64,000 nt of DNA, taken from positions 62,001-126,000 of the forward strand of contig NZ_JAMSCK010000007.1 of the NCBI RefSeq assembly GCF_023805255.1, given 5' to 3'. This DNA is from Gramella jeungdoensis (lineage in GTDB: Bacteria > Bacteroidota > Bacteroidia > Flavobacteriales > Flavobacteriaceae). Below are positions 7,520-16,788 of this stretch, piece after piece; position 1 is the stretch's first letter; each line of letters begins with the position of its first letter. Position numbers and translations under genes: made by a program. The notes below the pieces were generated by a model. That model had not been told where the DNA came from and did no database searches. It saw only the letters and a list, made by a program, of their open reading frames with translations.

Positions 7520-8611
7520 CTAAGCCTTTGTCTTAGCCTTCTCCTGCGCCTGAAGGTTGCGATCTATAGAATGACCAGGTCTTGTCCATCTAGGCTTCTC
7601 TCCTTTGCTTTGGTATTGTGATTTATCGGCATCCACGCTTTCAGGCTGGGCTTTCTTTTCAAAAGCTTTCTGAGGATTAAGCCCTAACATTTTAAACATT
7701 TCCATGTCTTCATTCACATCGGGATTCGGGGTTGTAAGCAACTTATCCCCTGCAAAAATGGAATTCGCACCTGCAAAGAAACACATTGCCTGTCCTTCCC
7801 TGCTCATTTGCGTTCTTCCCGCTGAAAGTCTCACCTGAGTTTCAGGCATCACTATTCTTGTTGTAGCAACCATTCTTACCATATCCCATATCGGCACGGG
7901 TTCCTGCTCTTCCATAGGAGTTCCTTCTACCGGAACCAAAGCATTGATTGGTACAGACTCGGGCTGCGGATTCAAGGTAGCAAGAGCAACCAGCATTCCG
8001 GCACGATCCTCTTCACTTTCACCCATTCCTATAATTCCACCACTACAAACTGTAACATTGGTTTTTCTCACATTGTCGATAGTCTTCAACCTGTCTTCAT
8101 AACCGCGGGTTGAGATTACTTCCTTATAATATTCTTCTGAAGTATCCAGGTTATGATTATAAGCATATAACCCGGCTTCCGCCAATCTTTGTGCCTGGTT
8201 TTCGGTAAGCATACCCAGGGTGCAGCATACTTCCATATCCAATTTATTAATTGTTCTTACCATTTCAAGAACATTGTCAAACTCCTCTCCGTCCTTTACA
8301 TTTCTCCATGCAGCTCCCATACAAACGCGGGAGCTACCTGCCTCCTTTGCTCTCAATGCCTGGGCCTTTACCTGGTTAACGCTCATAAGATCATTACCTT
8401 CAAGATCGGTATGATATCTTGCTGCCTGCGGGCAGTAACCGCAGTCTTCAGGGCAGCCTCCGGTCTTTATTGAAAGAAGGGTTGAAACCTGAACGGTATT
8501 AGGATCGTGATGTTGACGGTGAACGGTAGCTGCTTCATAGAGCAACTCCATAAAAGGTTTATTATATATTTCGAGTATCTCTTCTTTGGTCCAGTCGTGT
8601 CTTAGTGCCAT
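7520..8611 (-). CDS. bioB: Biotin synthase BioB
   Basis: The radical-SAM enzyme that inserts sulfur into dethiobiotin, the last step of biotin synthesis. The [4Fe-4S] motif CPEDCGYC has Cys53, 57 and 60, preceded by [10 protein letters not shown]. Other landmarks: [22 protein letters not shown], the YNHNLDTS motif, and the [2Fe-2S] region [17 protein letters not shown]. Its 363 residues include an extra charged tail of about 35 residues (from KKAQPESV) beyond the barrel. It is in line with the other bio genes but set off by 78 bases with its own -7 box. Confidence 0.97.
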   Translation of the reverse strand: MALRHDWTKEEILEIYNKPFMELLYEAATVHRQHHDPNTVQVSTLLSIKTGGCPEDCGYCPQAARYHTDLEGNDLMSVNQVKAQALRAKEAGSSRVCMGAAWRNVKDGEEFDNVLEMVRTINKLDMEVCCTLGMLTENQAQRLAEAGLYAYNHNLDTSEEYYKEVISTRGYEDRLKTIDNVRKTNVTVCSGGIIGMGESEEDRAGMLVALATLNPQPESVPINALVPVEGTPMEEQEPVPIWDMVRMVATTRIVMPETQVRLSAGRTQMSREGQAMCFFAGANSIFAGDKLLTTPNPDVNEDMEMFKMLGLNPQKAFEKKAQPESVDADKSQYQSKGEKPRWTRPGHSIDRNLQAQEKAKTKA

Positions 8612-8627
8612 AAAATCAATTTGTATT

Positions 8628-8635
8628 CAAAAATA
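8628..8635 (-). promoter_or_regulatory. -7 promoter box of bioB
   Basis: The minus strand reads TATTTTTG, 16 bases before the bioB ATG. It suggests that bioB and the two downstream hydroxylase genes can be transcribed apart from the rest of the cluster. No clear -33 TTG is seen. Confidence 0.45.
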
Positions 8636-8689
8636 ACGAAAACTAAGGTTTATTAAGGATAGCTTTCTGAAGATTTATAAACGGTAAAG

Positions 8690-9844
8690 CTAACAATATT
8701 TTCCCACCATGATAGAAACGGCATTTCCGCCAAATCCTACCGAATTCACAAGGATATTTTCAAGCTTCTCTGGTCGCTGCTGAAATCCTGAAAATGGAAC
8801 ATTTAAAAACTCCTGATGTTCAAGCATCATCACTGCCATTTCCAGGCTGAATATCCCCGATGCCGCAAAACTGTGGCCGGTTTTCCATTTATTGCTGGTC
8901 ATGGCCGGAAGTGTTTTGCCAAATACTTCTTTTAATGCATTCACCTCGGCCAAGTCCCCACCTATGGTACCCGGGGCATGCATTACCACCGCGTCCACCT
9001 CTTCCGGTTTCATATCACCCAGTGCCATTTTCATGGATTTCTGTAGGCATTTCCCTTTTTTCGATAAAGAAGCCCCGTGTTTAAGTTTTTCATTCGCAAA
9101 TCCAATCCCTTTGATAAAAGTCACTGAATCGTCTTCTATGCCATTCTTCAGGGAAATAACACCCGCACCCTCACCAAGTATCATCGAATTTTTGGTTTTA
9201 TCCATATCCAGAGAGCGGCAGGGGTAATCGTGATTCTCCATTGCAAAGATCTTCATCGCCTTCATCTGGGCCAGTGTAAAACCTGTGAGTGGAGCTTCAC
9301 TACCACCGGCGATAAAACTATCTGCCATCCCGCTTCTTATCCACGCAATTGCATTCAGAATAGAATGCATACCAGTTGAGCAGGTAACACTATGCGAAAA
9401 CTCCGGACCATTTATCTGAAGATCCTGAGCTACCCAGGAAGAAATATTACCCAACGTAGTAGATGGCGAGGTATAGGTGGAAGTCTTCCCTGTATTTATA
9501 TATTCTGAATGATATTTCTCAAAGAGCTCGGTAGCTCCACGGCTACTTCCTATATTAATTCCGGCGCTTTCCGAAATACCGGAATTTTTAACCGCTTTTC
9601 TTGCCGCCAGGATTGCATATAAAACAGACCTGTCCAGATACCTGTACCTGGTATTTTCACCTCTTAATTTTTCTACCTCTTCCTGGAGATATTCAGGCAA
9701 AAAAGCTCCCAGGCCGGGACTTCCGTCAAAGTTGGCCTCCTTAAAGAAATGCTTATCTGATCTGTAATTATTCCACACCTCGGAAGGAGAACTTCCTAAA
9801 GGAGAAATAGTACCTATTGAAGTTATGGAAACAGGATTTTTCAA
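8690..9844 (-). CDS. Beta-ketoacyl-ACP synthase-like condensing enzyme within the biotin cluster
   Basis: A thiolase-fold ketoacyl synthase of about 384 residues. Counting from the TTG at 9844, the active-site Cys is 155 (VTCSTGM), the first His is 289 (VVMHAPGT, where housekeeping enzymes have HGTxT) and the second His is 324 (KTGHSFAASG), so the Cys-His-His triad is complete. I prefer TTG at 9844, which puts PVSITSIGTISPLG at the N-terminus as in the family; an in-frame ATG at 9967 would add 41 poorly matching residues and overlap the SET gene. It is not beside fatty acid genes but between the SET gene and bioB. A role in making or elongating the pimelate precursor is possible; a role in another lipid or pigment is not excluded. 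Confidence 0.8.
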   Translation of the reverse strand: MKNPVSITSIGTISPLGSSPSEVWNNYRSDKHFFKEANFDGSPGLGAFLPEYLQEEVEKLRGENTRYRYLDRSVLYAILAARKAVKNSGISESAGINIGSSRGATELFEKYHSEYINTGKTSTYTSPSTTLGNISSWVAQDLQINGPEFSHSVTCSTGMHSILNAIAWIRSGMADSFIAGGSEAPLTGFTLAQMKAMKIFAMENHDYPCRSLDMDKTKNSMILGEGAGVISLKNGIEDDSVTFIKGIGFANEKLKHGASLSKKGKCLQKSMKMALGDMKPEEVDAVVMHAPGTIGGDLAEVNALKEVFGKTLPAMTSNKWKTGHSFAASGIFSLEMAVMMLEHQEFLNVPFSGFQQRPEKLENILVNSVGFGGNAVSIMVGKYC

Positions 9845-9902
9845 AAGCTTCAGTTTTTCCGCTAAAATACGGCTCAAATACCTACTGACTAAATTTGAGC
9901 TA

Positions 9903-10502
9903 TTAAATTCTGCTTTTTTCAGGTTTACAATAAAGGTTTTTCGTTGAAAGCATTCTCTTCCTACCACTAACCACAGCCTTAATTTCTTGCTTTACTTCAT
10001 CAGAAAGCAATTCAAACAAGGGTTGAACCCGGTCTTCTATAAGCGGAAAGAGGTCTTCCAGAACCTTATCCCAGTCCTTATAGCATTTCAGAATATCATC
10101 GGGGTGAACAACCTTACGCTCCACCCCTTCATCTCGAGGTGTAAAAGATTCTGACAGGTTTAGATAACCATAATCATCGGTGAGTTCTTCACCAGCCTTG
10201 ATATCCCTTATGGCAACTTCAAAATTATATGCAGTGGAAAGACAGTTCGATCTGAAGCTATGATTCACATATTTCGCGATATCCCAGCAAAGAATATGCT
10301 CTCCCTTTTGATTGCGAAAACTGTATTTTTCAAGGAGTTCCCGGGTAAGAGGTTTTAATTCCTCCGGCTTATCTGGTGGAAACACAAGATCAAGTTCATC
10401 CTGCACCCATGTAATAGTTCCTTTCGGGAGCAATTTGGTAGCAACGACCCCAAACCCCTTCTCCTCATCTATCCATTCTAACCGCGTATCAGGATGCATC
10501 AT
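9903..10502 (-). CDS. SET-domain protein (putative lysine methyltransferase)
   Basis: A 199-residue SET protein. The motifs are in order: KGFGVVATKLLPKGT (residues 15-29), the pseudoknot YVNHSFRSNC (78-87) with Asn80-His81-Ser82, and AGEELTDDYG (103-112) with the catalytic Tyr111. No pre-SET or post-SET Cys clusters are present. SET proteins transfer a methyl group from SAM to protein lysine; bacterial substrates are mostly unknown. The C-terminal 80 residues are helical and charged, with VHPDDILKCYKDWDKVLEDLF. It lies between bioA (76 bases upstream) and the ketoacyl synthase, in the place where other bacteria keep bioC, also a SAM methyltransferase but of a different fold. Whether it takes part in biotin synthesis is not known. 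Confidence 0.82.
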   Translation of the reverse strand: MMHPDTRLEWIDEEKGFGVVATKLLPKGTITWVQDELDLVFPPDKPEELKPLTRELLEKYSFRNQKGEHILCWDIAKYVNHSFRSNCLSTAYNFEVAIRDIKAGEELTDDYGYLNLSESFTPRDEGVERKVVHPDDILKCYKDWDKVLEDLFPLIEDRVQPLFELLSDEVKQEIKAVVSGRKRMLSTKNLYCKPEKSRI

Positions 10503-10518
10503 AATTTTCAGATTAACC

Positions 10519-10533
10519 TATCTAAATTAGATA
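10519..10533. repeat. Short palindrome upstream of the SET gene
   Basis: TATCTAA, one base, TTAGATA: a perfect 7-bp inverted repeat 17 bases before the SET ATG, in the 76-base gap after bioA. It could be a regulator site. It does not match the BirA operator pattern (TTGTAAACC arms). Confidence 0.35.
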
Positions 10534-10578
10534 AAAATCGAATCCGAAAATTAAAAATATTAACTTATCAGCAAGTTT

Positions 10579-11868
10579 TTAAAATGCTAACAATGAACCC
10601 TCTATCACCGAATAAACTTTTTTAAGCTCTGCTTCTGAAATGGTATATGGTGGCACTATGTAAATAGTACTCCCAAGAGGCCGAAGGAATACGCCGTTAT
10701 CCATAAAGAATTTAAAGATCTCGTTCCTTAGATTACCATATCTTTCCATCTTCACATCCAGCTCAAATGCCATGATCACGCCCTTTGATCGTGCGTTTTT
10801 AACCTTCGCTTTAGAGCTAAGCTTTTTTGCAAATTCCTTATTGGCATTGGATATCCGGTGAATATTTTCCTGAATTTCATCAGAAACAAGTAATTCTACC
10901 GCGGCAAGTGCAGCTGAACAAGCGAGCGGATTGGCGGTATACGTATGGCCATGAAAAAGCCCTTTCGCTATATCATCAGAATAAAAGGCATCATAGATCT
11001 TCTGGCTGCACGAAGTAAGTCCCATAGGAAGCAGGCCTGCTGTAAGTGCCTTCGACATGCAGATCACATCGGGCTTTTGTTCAATATAATCTGACGCAAA
11101 ATATTTTCCAGTCTTTCCAAATCCCGTCATCACCTCATCTGCCACCAGGATGATATCATTACGCCTGCAGACCTTCAGGATCTCATTCAAACCTCCGGCA
11201 TCATGAAATTTCATGGCTGCCGCTCCCTGGACAAGAGGTTCATAAATAAATCCGGCAATATTATGTTTTGAAATAAGGTCTTTTAGTATCGAAATAACTT
11301 CGTCATTATTCTTACCATTTGGAACCGGAAGCCTTTCAACCCTTGTAAAATGATCTTCAAAGGCTCCATTATAGACAGATAAACCTGAAACCGACATCGC
11401 TCCAAAGGTATCGCCATGAAAACCTTCCTCAAATGCCAGCATTACCTGGCGGTCATTGCCTGAATTATGATGGTACTGCAGGGCCATTTTAATCCCGATC
11501 TCTGTAGCTGTAGATCCGTTATCATTGAAGAAAAGCTTTTGCTGTCCTTCTGGCAATATTTTTATTAAGGCCTCAGAAAGCTCTATGGCAGGCTTATGAG
11601 TAAAGCCACTAAAGACCACCTGATCCAGATTCTGCATCTGCTTTGCAACCCTATCGGTAATATAGCTGTTGCAATGACCGTAAACCGCGGTGTACCATGA
11701 AGAGATCGCATCGATGTATTCCTTACCCTCCTCATCAATCAGTATACTCCCCTTAGCGCTTTTGATTGGCAGCATATGGGGAGAAATCTTATGCTGTGTT
11801 AATGGATGCCAAAGATGTTTTTTATCTCTGTCTGCTAGGTTTTCCCCCACCGTTCTTATATCTCGCAT
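10579..11868 (-). CDS. bioA: Adenosylmethionine-8-amino-7-oxononanoate aminotransferase BioA
   Basis: A PLP enzyme that converts 8-amino-7-oxononanoate to 7,8-diaminononanoate with SAM as amino donor. Length 429 is standard. Landmarks: HLWHPLTQH at 19-27, the SAM-type signature SSWYTAVYGH, DEVMTGFGKTGKYFA with the cofactor Asp, CMSKALTAGLLPMG with the Schiff-base Lys, and HGHTYTANPLACSAALA. It overlaps bioD by 13 bases, so translation is coupled. No anomaly. Confidence 0.97.
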   Translation of the reverse strand: MRDIRTVGENLADRDKKHLWHPLTQHKISPHMLPIKSAKGSILIDEEGKEYIDAISSWYTAVYGHCNSYITDRVAKQMQNLDQVVFSGFTHKPAIELSEALIKILPEGQQKLFFNDNGSTATEIGIKMALQYHHNSGNDRQVMLAFEEGFHGDTFGAMSVSGLSVYNGAFEDHFTRVERLPVPNGKNNDEVISILKDLISKHNIAGFIYEPLVQGAAAMKFHDAGGLNEILKVCRRNDIILVADEVMTGFGKTGKYFASDYIEQKPDVICMSKALTAGLLPMGLTSCSQKIYDAFYSDDIAKGLFHGHTYTANPLACSAALAAVELLVSDEIQENIHRISNANKEFAKKLSSKAKVKNARSKGVIMAFELDVKMERYGNLRNEIFKFFMDNGVFLRPLGSTIYIVPPYTISEAELKKVYSVIEGSLLAF

Positions 11869-12479
11869 AATTTCTTTCTGAATTTTTCGGCGTATTCACT
11901 CACCACCATTTCATCAAAATAAGGTTCTTCGTCGATCCTTCCAATAACTTCAACCTTACCAATTTTTCTGATCACATCTTCTGTTGAAGGATTCTCTTCG
12001 CCACTAAAAATGATTCCTATTTTATCAATTCCCCGGCTTTTAAGAGCTTCAATGCTCAGCAGGGTATGATTTATACTCCCAAGGTAATGTCTTGAAACCA
12101 GGACCACAACATGATCCTTAGCAATGAGATCTATTATGGTCTCCTTTTCATTCAGTGGTACCAGCAAGCCGCCGGCACCTTCGACCACCAGGTCTCTTTT
12201 CGTTTCCGGCGGTTTTATATCCTTCACCTTTATTTTCACCCCATCAATCTCGGCCGCCGCATGTGGACTCATGGGAGTATTCAGGGCATAGGCATTATCA
12301 TGAAAAACGGTCTCACTGTTCTTCACCAGTCGGCGAAGCTTGTGAGTATCGGAATTATCCAGATCACCCGCCTGCACCGGCTTCCAGTAATCTGCCTTTA
12401 AAGCTTCGGTCACGATTGCCGAAACTATGGTTTTTCCAACTTCAGTCCCAATTCCCGTGATAAAATATTTTCTCGCCAT
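11856..12479 (-). CDS. bioD: Dethiobiotin synthetase BioD
   Basis: An ATP-dependent carboxylase-cyclase that closes the ureido ring to give dethiobiotin. The 207 residues start with the P-loop ITGIGTEVGKT (residues 7-17). VKPVQAGD appears here as WKPVQAGD, and VEGAGGLLVPL is the second nucleotide and substrate motif. It starts 2 bases after bioF stops and overlaps the bioA start. Length and motifs are normal. Confidence 0.96.
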   Translation of the reverse strand: MARKYFITGIGTEVGKTIVSAIVTEALKADYWKPVQAGDLDNSDTHKLRRLVKNSETVFHDNAYALNTPMSPHAAAEIDGVKIKVKDIKPPETKRDLVVEGAGGLLVPLNEKETIIDLIAKDHVVVLVSRHYLGSINHTLLSIEALKSRGIDKIGIIFSGEENPSTEDVIRKIGKVEVIGRIDEEPYFDEMVVSEYAEKFRKKLCEI

Positions 12480-12481
12480 TT

Positions 12482-13633
12482 TCAGGATTTTGCCACAAAA
12501 TTAGCCAGGAGTTTTAAGACCTCCGAAATTTCCTGGGTAGAATTGTAGCTATGAATACAAAATCTCAGTCTTTCCTTACCCTGAGGAACGGTAGGCGACA
12601 ATATCGCTTTTACATTAAAGCCCTTTCCATGCAATCCGGCAGCTATCTCTTTCACTTCAGAATTCCCAGGAATTATGCAACTCTGAATAGCTGATTCGCT
12701 TTCAACGAATGAGTCTTCAAGTGCATTCTTTTTGATCTCTGATCTGAAATACTGAATATTCTCCCTGAGAATATTTAGTTCAGACCGGTCATTTTCTAAA
12801 AAACGATAAGTAGCAAATATTGAAGCAATTGAATGTGGAGATAAAGCTGTAGTATAGATAAAGCTCCTGGAAAAATTTATAAGATAATCCATCAGCTGCC
12901 TGCTTCCTAGAATCACCGCTCCATGACAGCCCATAGCCTTTCCAAAAGTATGTATCCGTGCAAATATCTCACGCTCCAAACCTAATTCCTGAAGCAGGCC
13001 TTCTCCTTTTTTACCAAGTACACCCGTAGCATGAGCTTCGTCCACGATCAGATTAAAATTAAATTCATCTGCCATTCCCACAAGTGCTTCAAGGTCTGGT
13101 GAATCTCCATCCATGGAGAATACCGATTCGGTCACAACATAAATTTCTGAATCCTCCTCTTTTGAAAACTTCTGAAGCTTTTTCCGGAGACCTTCCAGAT
13201 CATTATGCCCGAATTTCACGTTTCGAGCCAGGCTCATTTTTAGTCCGTCACGGATGGATGCATGTGAAAATTCATCATAGAAAATTATATCGTTCTTTTG
13301 AGGAACCGCAGAAAAGAATCCAACATTAGCATCATAACCGGAATTAAAAATCAGTGCAGACTGAGAATTATGAAAACTGGCAAGCATATTTTCTGCCTTT
13401 TTAAATAGTGGATGATTTCCTGAAAGCAACCTGGATCCTGTGGAGCCATTAAGAAGCTTGGAAGCATCCAATATTCTCACGGTATTCTCAAATATTTTTT
13501 CTGATCTGGCAAAGCCTAAATAGTCATTAGAGAAAAGATCCACTCCAAAAGTTTCGGAAGATAGTTGGCGAAAAGAGTTTTCATCTTTCCTTTTCTGGAG
13601 TCTTTTCTCTAATTTTAAAGGAAGCTTTTTCAT
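12482..13633 (-). CDS. bioF: 8-amino-7-oxononanoate synthase-like enzyme BioF
   Basis: A PLP-dependent alpha-oxoamine synthase joining alanine to the pimeloyl thioester, the first ring-side step of biotin. Counting from ATG 13633 it has 383 residues. Visible: NDYLGF, NGSTGSRLLSGNH, the cofactor motif VDEAHATGVLGKKGEGL, and the Schiff-base Lys in HTFGKAMGCHGA. An upstream in-frame ATG at 13657 would add eight residues, but a -7 promoter box lies between the two starts, so 13633 is preferred. The same fold makes other oxoamines; the bioD-bioA operon fixes the role. Confidence 0.93.
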   Translation of the reverse strand: MKKLPLKLEKRLQKRKDENSFRQLSSETFGVDLFSNDYLGFARSEKIFENTVRILDASKLLNGSTGSRLLSGNHPLFKKAENMLASFHNSQSALIFNSGYDANVGFFSAVPQKNDIIFYDEFSHASIRDGLKMSLARNVKFGHNDLEGLRKKLQKFSKEEDSEIYVVTESVFSMDGDSPDLEALVGMADEFNFNLIVDEAHATGVLGKKGEGLLQELGLEREIFARIHTFGKAMGCHGAVILGSRQLMDYLINFSRSFIYTTALSPHSIASIFATYRFLENDRSELNILRENIQYFRSEIKKNALEDSFVESESAIQSCIIPGNSEVKEIAAGLHGKGFNVKAILSPTVPQGKERLRFCIHSYNSTQEISEVLKLLANFVAKS

Positions 13634-13637
13634 TACA

Positions 13638-13645
13638 CAAAAATA
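13638..13645 (-). promoter_or_regulatory. -7 box, 4 bases before the bioF ATG
   Basis: The minus strand reads TATTTTTG then TGTA then ATG. The start of transcription would coincide with the ATG, making a leaderless bioFDA message. No well-spaced -33 TTG is seen. Confidence 0.5.
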
Positions 13646-13665
13646 AACAATCAGCAAGACAATCT

Positions 13666-14106
13666 ATGGACTGGACAATATTTGCCCTGAGAGTAGGGCT
13701 CGCTGCCGCGGCCGGACTTATAATAGGACTAGAACGAGAAACACAGGGTAAACAGGCCGGTTTAAAAACCAATGCACTGGTGGCCCTGGGAGCCTGTGTC
13801 TTCATTTTAATGTCCCTGAATTTTGAAGGAGATAAATATGTTGATATTACTCGTGTACTCGGCCAGGTTGTAGTGGGTATAGGCTTTATAGGAGCCGGTA
13901 CTATTCTACAAAAAGGAAAACAGGTAAAAGGCCTAACAACTGCAGCAACCGTTTGGTGTAGCGCAGCTTCCGGATGCCTGGCAGGATACGGACTTTATAA
14001 AGAACTCGCGATCGTATGTGGAGTAATCCTGATCATTAACCTGGTCTTCGGTTATGTAGAACATAAAATGATCAAGAAAAAGAAAAAAGAAGGCAAAATA
14101 GATTAA
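13666..14106 (+). CDS. MgtC/SapB-family membrane protein
   Basis: A 146-residue inner-membrane protein with four to five hydrophobic helices. The family signature is clear: RVGLAAAAGLIIGLERE near residue 7, KTNALVALGACVF, VVVGIGFIGAGTILQ, and GLTTAATVWCSAASGCLAG. The long cytosolic ACT-like tail of virulence MgtC is missing, and the protein ends in a Lys-rich tail. Members affect Mg2+ stress and ATP synthase or K+ homeostasis in other bacteria; the role here is unknown. It diverges from bioF and converges with the mrp operon, overlapping the last mrp gene by 4 bases. Confidence 0.9.
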   Translation: MDWTIFALRVGLAAAAGLIIGLERETQGKQAGLKTNALVALGACVFILMSLNFEGDKYVDITRVLGQVVVGIGFIGAGTILQKGKQVKGLTTAATVWCSAASGCLAGYGLYKELAIVCGVILIINLVFGYVEHKMIKKKKKEGKID

Positions 14107-14525
14107 TGGAAATCTTCTTCATTAGTCTCATTTCTCGTGTGATCGATATTATCTTCGGGAGTATCGTCCACGATACTTTTAAGAACATGAGTATTCTTCT
14201 GATATTTCCCACGCAGATCATCCATCACAGATTTATCCCATAGTTTTATTCCTATAAAATAAGAAGCTCTTCCAATTAAATGGGCACTTACAGGGGCGGT
14301 CAGAAAAATGAATAAAATGATCACAAAAGCCTGTGAGGTCACATCGGCATTACTAAAATAAACAGTAGTAGCCATCAACACCAGTCCAACCCCAAGGGTA
14401 GCGGCCTTAGTGGTAACCGAGATCCTTAGATAGGTATCTGGCATTCTTATAAGCCCTATCGCAGCAAAGAGCACGAAAAGGGCTCCAAATGTGGCCAAAG
14501 CTCCTATTATAATATCTATGATCAT
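14103..14525 (-). CDS. mrpG: Mrp Na+/H+ antiporter subunit G
   Basis: Last gene of a complete mrp operon. The 140-residue protein has three membrane helices (IIGALATFGALFVLFAAIGL; ATLGVGLVLMATTVYF; AFVIILFIFLTAPVSAHLIG) with the MrpG/PhaG signature RMPDTYLRIS. The C-terminal 35 residues are hydrophilic and longer than in many homologues. It is part of the hetero-oligomeric antiporter that exports Na+ for H+. The start overlaps the subunit F stop by 4 bases. Confidence 0.92.
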   Translation of the reverse strand: MIIDIIIGALATFGALFVLFAAIGLIRMPDTYLRISVTTKAATLGVGLVLMATTVYFSNADVTSQAFVIILFIFLTAPVSAHLIGRASYFIGIKLWDKSVMDDLRGKYQKNTHVLKSIVDDTPEDNIDHTRNETNEEDFH

Positions 14526-14794
14526 TTTCTTCTTCTTTTTTCCAGGTAATATGAAAGTGCCACCGTACTCAGAAACGCGATAAGCGCAAGGATAAGGGCC
14601 GTATCCATTAATGTGGAATGATTGTATATAATGCTATATACGGCAATTATACCTATCCCTGTAGTAATTAGTAGATCCAATGCGATAACCTTATCAGCAA
14701 TACTTGGACCTTTGATAAAACGCCAAAAGATAAGTACCGCCGCAATTACCAGTACTGGCAGAATAACATAATGTAAATAGTCAAATAACGTCAT
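14522..14794 (-). CDS. mrpF: Mrp Na+/H+ antiporter subunit F
   Basis: A 90-residue protein with three helices: ILPVLVIAAVLIFWRF, the conserved KGPSIADKVIALDLL leading into the second, and ALILALIAFLSTVALSYYLEKR. This is the MrpF/PhaF pattern. Both ends overlap the neighbours by 4 bases, showing tight translational coupling within the operon. Confidence 0.93.
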   Translation of the reverse strand: MTLFDYLHYVILPVLVIAAVLIFWRFIKGPSIADKVIALDLLITTGIGIIAVYSIIYNHSTLMDTALILALIAFLSTVALSYYLEKRRRK

Positions 14795-15267
14795 GAAAAT
14801 ACCTCCAAAATTCTGCGTTCAAAACCTTCTTTAATGCCCCTGATGAATTTCTCCCTGTCTTTTATGTACATGGCATGTACGAACAGTACCTTTTTATCAT
14901 TGGAAACATCTATACTTAAGGTCCCCGGCGTAAGTGAGATCATATTTGCCAGGACCGTAATTGCAATATCCGATTTTACGTCCAGAGGAACCATAATTAT
15001 CCCAGGAGTCATATTCAACCTGGGAGTGATAACCTCATAGGCCACCTGCAGATTAGCTTTTATAAGTTCATATAAAAAGAACAATAAAAGCAAAATGATC
15101 TTTGGAACGATAAGGAAATACTTACTGCGTCCCCTACCAACAGTAATCAGCCAGAGAATATGAAAATTCAGGAAGAATCCGAACAGGTAATTTTCGAATG
15201 AAAAATCTCCCGTTAGAGCCACCCAAACAAAGGTTAGTAATATGTTTGAAAGAAACTTATTCTTCAT
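14791..15267 (-). CDS. mrpE: Mrp Na+/H+ antiporter subunit E
   Basis: A 158-residue protein with two or three N-terminal helices and a cytosolic domain with VITPRLNMTPGIIMVPLDVKSDIAITVLANMISLTPGT (motif read in part: LTPGTLSIDVS), the hallmark of MrpE/PhaE. It starts 6 bases after subunit D. Its role in the complex is structural and needed for assembly in studied systems. Confidence 0.92.
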   Translation of the reverse strand: MKNKFLSNILLTFVWVALTGDFSFENYLFGFFLNFHILWLITVGRGRSKYFLIVPKIILLLLFFLYELIKANLQVAYEVITPRLNMTPGIIMVPLDVKSDIAITVLANMISLTPGTLSIDVSNDKKVLFVHAMYIKDREKFIRGIKEGFERRILEVFS

Positions 15268-15273
15268 TCCTTC

Positions 15274-16788
15274 TTATTTCTTCATATTTAAAACGGTATC
15301 TATATACCCCTGATTATTCACAAGTTCATCAGCTATCCTTGCAGAAAGTTCCTGAATATGCTCGGCACCAAACCCAATATACAAAGATACTATACTAAGA
15401 AGGGTCACAGGCACAATAAATTGCAACCTCTTGTAGTTCTTCATTTTACTGAAATATCCGAAATTGCTTCTAAATGGTAGTTCCTTCCCTTCTTTCCAGA
15501 ATACCTCCGACCATAATCTTGCGATAATCACCAATGTAATAAAACTTGCAAAGATAATGGCTGCTACAGTTATATAAGAACCTCCGCTAAATCCTGCCTT
15601 GATCAAATTGATCTTGGGCCAGAAGCCTGAAAGCGGCGGGATCCCCACAAGGGAGAACAATGGAATAAATAAAAGTAAACTGATCTTTGGCCACTTTGCA
15701 TATATCCCTCCAAGATCTCTCATACTGTTAGTTCCCTTTATACGGTATATCACCCCGCTCAACATAAACAGGTTTGTCTTTACAATTATATCGTGTATAA
15801 GGTAAAAGATAGCTCCTGCAATGGCTATTTCGGTAAACATCCCCAATCCGGCTATCATGTATCCAATATGACATATAATAAGATAAGAGAAAACCTTTCT
15901 CATATTATTCTGAACCAATGCACCTATACCACCACTCACTAATGTAAGGATAGCTATAACCATCAAAATGTTATCTAGCAATGCATCACCGGTAAAAATC
16001 AGTGTAAACACTCTTAAGAGCGCATATACACCCACTTTGGTAAGCAGACCTCCAAAGATGGCTGAAACAGCAAAAGGCGGTGTATGATACGAAGCAGGTA
16101 ACCAGAAATAAAGCGGGAACACACCTGCTTTAATTCCAAAGCCGATAAGAAAGAGGATGCCTGTGATCTGTACCAGGCCACGATTTTCAATAGCCGCTAT
16201 CTTTCCAGCCAGATCGGCCATATTCAGGCTTCCTGTAAGACCATATAATACAGCAATTGCTGTAAGGAAGATCATTGAGGCGAGAATATTGAGTGTAAAA
16301 TATTTTACCGCACCTTCAAGTTGTGCTTTTTCTCCCCCGATGGTTATCAATACGAAGGAGCTAATTATAATAATCTCAAACCAAACATAGAGGTTGAAAA
16401 TGTCACCCGTTAGAAAGGCTCCATTTAATCCAAGTAAAAGAAAATGGAAAATAGGAAAATACCCGAACCTTAACCTGTCTCTAAGCACCGAACCTGCAGA
16501 AAATATAGAAACCGCGAGCCCGGCAATAGCTGTTAAAAGCACAAGAGTAGCAGAAAGTGTATCTGCTACGAAAGTAATTCCAAAAGGCGCAGGCCAGTCT
16601 CCAGCCTGAACAGTTTGGGTACCAAAGTTCCAGATATAATAGAACAACCATCCCGCCAGTATAACACTCAGGATACTGCCAAAGATGCTAAATACTTTCT
16701 GAAACCTAATCCTGGACCAGGCAAACAGTAAAATGATACCAATGGCTATCTGTAGAAAAAGGGGATATAGAATTAGTTGTTGTGTCAT
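15274..16788 (-). CDS. mrpD: Mrp Na+/H+ antiporter subunit D
   Basis: A 504-residue NuoL/M/N-like subunit with about fourteen helices. The proton-channel features are visible: LKTEIII-type Glu in [32 protein letters not shown] with the conserved Lys, and [19 protein letters not shown] with the second Lys. It shares ancestry with complex I antiporter-like subunits and forms one of the two ion-translocating modules of the Mrp complex. It overlaps subunit C by 4 bases. Confidence 0.94.
   Translation of the reverse strand: MTQQLILYPLFLQIAIGIILLFAWSRIRFQKVFSIFGSILSVILAGWLFYYIWNFGTQTVQAGDWPAPFGITFVADTLSATLVLLTAIAGLAVSIFSAGSVLRDRLRFGYFPIFHFLLLGLNGAFLTGDIFNLYVWFEIIIISSFVLITIGGEKAQLEGAVKYFTLNILASMIFLTAIAVLYGLTGSLNMADLAGKIAAIENRGLVQITGILFLIGFGIKAGVFPLYFWLPASYHTPPFAVSAIFGGLLTKVGVYALLRVFTLIFTGDALLDNILMVIAILTLVSGGIGALVQNNMRKVFSYLIICHIGYMIAGLGMFTEIAIAGAIFYLIHDIIVKTNLFMLSGVIYRIKGTNSMRDLGGIYAKWPKISLLLFIPLFSLVGIPPLSGFWPKINLIKAGFSGGSYITVAAIIFASFITLVIIARLWSEVFWKEGKELPFRSNFGYFSKMKNYKRLQFIVPVTLLSIVSLYIGFGAEHIQELSARIADELVNNQGYIDTVLNMKK

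Noticed and set aside
9845-9967. 41-residue N-terminal extension of the ketoacyl synthase from ATG 9967
   Set aside because: It overlaps the SET gene, is Arg/Lys/Ser-rich and does not resemble the family; TTG 9844 puts the start at the conserved first strand. The true start is not proven.
13634-13700. BirA-type biotin operator ahead of bioF
   Set aside because: I looked for TTGTAAACC-type inverted arms in the bioF and bioB upstream regions and found none.
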